Shown: piece after piece, positions 6,944-9,644 of the stretch
How the letters are laid out: each line of letters opens with the position of its first letter
How positions within the stretch are numbered: the first letter of the stretch is position 1
Assembly: GCA_036397635.1 (NCBI GenBank)
Contig: DASWIP010000021.1
Coordinates: 1-9,644 of the forward strand
DNA length: 9,644 bases
Reading direction: 5' to 3'
From: DASWIP01 sp036397635
Lineage (GTDB): Bacteria; Actinomycetota; AC-67
Notes under the pieces: generated by a model
What the model was told of the DNA's origin: nothing
The model's database searches: none
The model's input: only the letters and a program-made list of their open reading frames with translations
Program-made: the position numbers and the translations under genes

Positions 6944-8520
6944 GCGACCCGACCCCCTCGGTGATCGTGCTCGATCCCGACGCGCCCGCGCACGAGATCG
7001 AGCGCGTGCGCGAGGCCGCCGCCGCCTTCCAGCCCGCGCAAAGCATCGCCCGCGGCGACGGGTGGGCCGCGCTCCCGCTCGGCCTGACGGCCGATCGCGA
7101 GCTGCTCGAGCGGCTGAGCGCGGTCCGGCGCGTCGTTCCGATAGACGCCCCGTACCGGATCGCCAGCAAGAAGGTGTTCGATGAGGCAACGCCGGTGGAT
7201 CTGGGTCGAACCGATGCGGTCGGGGGCCGCGCGCCGATCGCGGTCATGGCCGGCTCGCGCTGGGCCGCCGGCAGCGAGGTGAGGCTCGCGGCGCTGGCCC
7301 CGCTGCTCGCCGAGGCGGGCTGCGGGGTGGTGCACATCGGCGCGCCGTTCGCGGCCGGCTCCGGCGGCACCGTCGCTGCCGTCCGGCGGCTCCGCGACGT
7401 CGCGCACGAACACGACCTCGCGCTCTCGCTCGAGGTCTCCAGCCCGGCCGAGATCGCCGATGCGGGCGCGATCGCCGACCTGCTGGTGGTCGGAAGCCAC
7501 AACATGCAGGACTTCACCCTGCTGCGCGAGCTCGGCGGCTGCGACCTCGCGGTGGTGCTCAAACGCGGCGCCGGCGCGACCGTGGAGGAGTTCCTGCTTG
7601 CCGCCGAGTACGTGCTGACGCACGGGAACGGGCGCGTGATCCTGTGCGAGGCGGGGATCAGGACCTTCGACGCGCTGGCGAAGCCGCGGTTCGAGATCAA
7701 CGCCATCGCGCTGCTCAAGCAGCTCACCCATCTCCCGGTGATCGCGGACCCCTCGCGCTGCGCCCCGTCCGGTGCGGCCATCCCGGCGCTGGCCAAGGGA
7801 GCCGTCGCGGCAGGAGCGGACGGATTGCTGCTCGACGTGGGCACCGAGACCATCCACGATCCAGGCGGGGTGCTGATCGGCCCCGAAACCTTGCAGCGCC
7901 TCCTGGCTGAGCTGCGCCCGATCGCGCGCGCCGTCGGGCGGGTCATGCCGGGACACCCGGGCGGCGAAACCGTGCCGGTTCCCACCACGACCGACCAGGT
8001 TTTGCGCCGGACCGACCGCACGCTGGCGCAGGTGCTCGAGTGGGTGATCGGCGCGCCGCCGCAACTGGATGTGATCGATCAATGGCGCATCGAACCACCG
8101 GCGGTGCCCTCGGCGCTGGTACCGCCGTTCGAGCCGGGCGATTCGATCCTCGCGCGCTGCACCGGGTACCGCACCGGCGATGCACGCCTGTCACGCAACC
8201 TCGCGTTCGTCAACCTGAGCAGGATCGATCCCACCCTGGGCGCGCTGCTGGCATCCGAGCAGGTCAACCTCGGCCAGCTCTTCGTCGATCCTCGGATCTC
8301 CAAGCTCGGCTTCGAGTTCGGTACCGATCTGGACGCCGGCGACATCCACGACACGCTGGCGCGCTGCTTCCCCGGCGAGGATCTGCGTCCCTACCTTTGG
8401 CGGCGATATCACGCCACGATCGAGGGACGCGTTGTCTTCGTCGTCATCGAGTCCCTCCCGGTCTCGACCTGGGATCGTCTTCTGCGCACCATGGCACCGG
8501 CGGCGGCCGAGACCACATGA
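6940..8520 (+). CDS. fusion of DAHP-synthase regulatory domain, inactive DAHP-synthase barrel and chorismate lyase-like domain
   Basis: 526 residues from ATG 6940, overlapping the previous stop (ATGA), with AAGGA at 6925-6929. Residues about 7-88 match the ferredoxin-like regulatory domain of type I-beta DAHP synthases, including the closing P-Y-R-I-A-S-K-K-V-F and V-D-L-G. Residues about 95-340 are a DAHP-synthase barrel still recognisable by S-H-N-M-Q-D, L-K-R-G, I-L-C-E-A-G-I-R-T-F and A-D-P-S, but without catalysis: the metal Cys is Arg107, the metal His is Arg273, the Glu is Asp299, and the K-P-R-T-S-P-Y loop is gone. Residues about 350-520 resemble chorismate pyruvate-lyase: a T-D-R-T-L-A-Q-V-L-E start (358-367) like the archaeal/cyanobacterial PF01947 type, then S-I-L-A-R406, N-L-G-Q-L-F (443-448), L-W-R-R-Y and V-I-E504-S-L-P. 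Arg406 and Glu504 align by eye with Arg76 and Glu155 of E. coli UbiC. Likely role: chorismate to 4-hydroxybenzoate plus pyruvate, with the pseudo-barrel perhaps binding and controlling the adjacent catalytic DAHP synthase. The barrel's loss of activity is firm; the lyase call is good but made without a search. Confidence 0.85.
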   Translation: MSDPTPSVIVLDPDAPAHEIERVREAAAAFQPAQSIARGDGWAALPLGLTADRELLERLSAVRRVVPIDAPYRIASKKVFDEATPVDLGRTDAVGGRAPIAVMAGSRWAAGSEVRLAALAPLLAEAGCGVVHIGAPFAAGSGGTVAAVRRLRDVAHEHDLALSLEVSSPAEIADAGAIADLLVVGSHNMQDFTLLRELGGCDLAVVLKRGAGATVEEFLLAAEYVLTHGNGRVILCEAGIRTFDALAKPRFEINAIALLKQLTHLPVIADPSRCAPSGAAIPALAKGAVAAGADGLLLDVGTETIHDPGGVLIGPETLQRLLAELRPIARAVGRVMPGHPGGETVPVPTTTDQVLRRTDRTLAQVLEWVIGAPPQLDVIDQWRIEPPAVPSALVPPFEPGDSILARCTGYRTGDARLSRNLAFVNLSRIDPTLGALLASEQVNLGQLFVDPRISKLGFEFGTDLDAGDIHDTLARCFPGEDLRPYLWRRYHATIEGRVVFVVIESLPVSTWDRLLRTMAPAAAETT

Positions 8521-9644
8521 GCGCGTCACCGTACAACGCAGCGGTGGATCTGCTCGGCCGCAACCTCGACGGGTCGGGTCGCGCGCGCCGCTACCTGATC
8601 ACCGAGGAACGCTCCTTCTCGTACGAGGAGGTCGCCGCCGCCTCGGACGCCGCAGGCGCGGGGCTGCTCGACCTCGGGCTTGGCGCCGGTGACCGGGTGG
8701 TCCTGTGCTTGCGCGACGGGCTGGAGTTCGTCGCAGCGTTCTGGGGCGCGATGAAGGCCGGGCTGGTGCCGATCCCGCTCGCGCAGGGCCTGGCGTCGGC
8801 GGATCTCGACTTCATCCTGGCCGATAGCGAGGCGCGCGCGACGGTGTGCGATCTGTCGTCCGCCTCGGCGCTGCTGCCCGCCGCCGCACGTGCGGGGATC
8901 CCGACGGTCTTCGTCGGCGAAGGCACGCCCGACGGTGCTCGAGCATGGTCTGAGATCTGCGCCGGAAGCGCGCGTCTCGAGGCTGCGGCGACGGACGAGG
9001 ACGATGTCGCCCTTTGGCTGTACACCTCGGGCACGACCGGGCTCCCCAAGGCCGCGATGCATCGCCACCGTCACCTTCGGTTCGCACCGACGGCGCTGGC
9101 GCGGCAGGTGATCGGGCTCGAGCCCGACGATGTAGTGCTCTCCGTATCGAAGATGTTCTTCGCCTACGGGCTGGGGAACTCCGTTTACCTCCCGGCCGCA
9201 GCGGGGGCATCAGTGATCGTGCACCCAGGTCCGGCTATGCCGGCGCGCGTGCACGCACTCATGTCCGCGCAGTCACCAACCCTGCTGTTCGGTGTTCCGG
9301 CTTTCTTCGGCGCGCTCTCCATGATGGACGACGCGTCGCTGCCCCCGAGCGTGCGGATGGTCCTGTCGGCCGGCGAGGCGCTGACGCCGTCGCTGCTCGA
9401 ACGGTTCAGCGACCGGTTCGGGCGGCCCCTGGTGGACGGGCTCGGATCGACCGAGGCCCTGCACCACTTCACCTGCAACGATCCGAACGAGATCGTCCCG
9501 GGCAGCGCGGGGCGCGCGCTGGACGGTTACGCGATCCGCGCGCGCGATCGAGACGGCAACGACGTGCCCGAAGGCGAACCAGGCGAGCTCTGGGTGAAGG
9601 GTCCGACCACGTTCGCGGGATACTGGCGAAGGCCGGAGCTGACC
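8517..9644 (+). CDS. benzoate-CoA ligase family acyl-AMP ligase (partial, runs off the window)
   Basis: Open from ATG 8517 (overlapping the previous stop as ATGA) to the window edge; 376 codons are visible and the C-terminal domain is missing. It belongs to the ANL adenylating superfamily: the phosphate-binding loop Y-T-S-G-T-T-G-L-P-K lies at 169-178 and G-S-T-E at 310-313. Features particular to benzoate-CoA ligases are K-M-F-F-A-Y-G-L-G-N (212-221), S-A-G-E-A-L-T, D-G-L-G-S-T-E-A-L-H-H-F and P-G-S-A-G. It probably activates an aryl carboxylate with ATP and passes it to CoA or a carrier protein. The chorismate lyase-like gene directly before it makes 4-hydroxybenzoate the obvious substrate candidate; 3-hydroxy- or unsubstituted benzoate are alternatives. 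The catalytic Lys of the C-terminal domain, and any fused carrier domain, lie beyond the edge. No strong Shine-Dalgarno sequence is seen, so translation probably depends on coupling. Confidence 0.93.
   Translation, partial: MSASPYNAAVDLLGRNLDGSGRARRYLITEERSFSYEEVAAASDAAGAGLLDLGLGAGDRVVLCLRDGLEFVAAFWGAMKAGLVPIPLAQGLASADLDFILADSEARATVCDLSSASALLPAAARAGIPTVFVGEGTPDGARAWSEICAGSARLEAAATDEDDVALWLYTSGTTGLPKAAMHRHRHLRFAPTALARQVIGLEPDDVVLSVSKMFFAYGLGNSVYLPAAAGASVIVHPGPAMPARVHALMSAQSPTLLFGVPAFFGALSMMDDASLPPSVRMVLSAGEALTPSLLERFSDRFGRPLVDGLGSTEALHHFTCNDPNEIVPGSAGRALDGYAIRARDRDGNDVPEGEPGELWVKGPTTFAGYWRRPELT

Noticed and set aside
6700..8082. 460-codon and 377-codon minus-strand frames opposite the fusion gene, and a 431-codon one over 5894-7189
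   Set aside because: They are shadows of clearly recognised DAHP synthase and lyase domains; their composition is low-complexity and no domain is visible.

Overview
The window is GC-rich DNA coding almost throughout on the + strand. GC-rich third codon positions, GTG and TTG starts, stop/start overlaps and the Cys-containing Ig-like repeats of the secreted sulfatase suggest an actinomycete-type bacterium. Thermoleophilia-like actinobacteria are a guess from memory of such repeats; nothing here proves it.

Layout: (1) positions 1-35 may hold the last codons of an upstream gene, followed by a small hairpin. (2) 58-2787 encodes a secreted multidomain sulfatase with an intact C-C-P-A-R formylglycine motif. 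(3) 2904-3863 and 3880-4809 encode two different alpha/beta hydrolases. The first has Arg where the nucleophile should be; the second has a full Cys-Asp-His triad. They resemble the hydrolase 1/hydrolase 2 pair known beside exosortase A and exopolysaccharide loci. (4) 4806-6110 encodes an FAD-dependent halogenase-like enzyme with W-x-W-x-I-P, F-x-x-P-x-x-S-x-G and a candidate catalytic Lys. (5) 6107-6943 encodes a short type I-beta DAHP synthase with all metal ligands but no regulatory domain. (6) 6940-8520 encodes an unusual fusion: a DAHP-synthase regulatory domain, a DAHP-synthase barrel that has lost its catalytic residues, and a chorismate-lyase-like domain that keeps the key Arg and Glu. 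(7) 8517 to the window end encodes the N-terminal part of a benzoate-CoA-ligase-family enzyme.

Genes 3880-9644 overlap stop-to-start (ATGA or GTGA) and must be one translationally coupled operon; 2904-3863 is probably part of it. Read together they describe a route: extra DAHP into the shikimate pathway, chorismate to 4-hydroxybenzoate, activation as an acyl-adenylate/thioester, and probable halogenation of the ring. The hydrolases would then handle thioesters or transfer and release the acyl group. The end product is not visible; no carrier protein, flavin reductase, transferase or transporter lies in the window. The most unusual point is the apparent split of DAHP synthase into a catalytic subunit and a regulatory pseudo-enzyme fused to the chorismate-consuming enzyme. 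All family calls rest on reading motifs, not on database searches.
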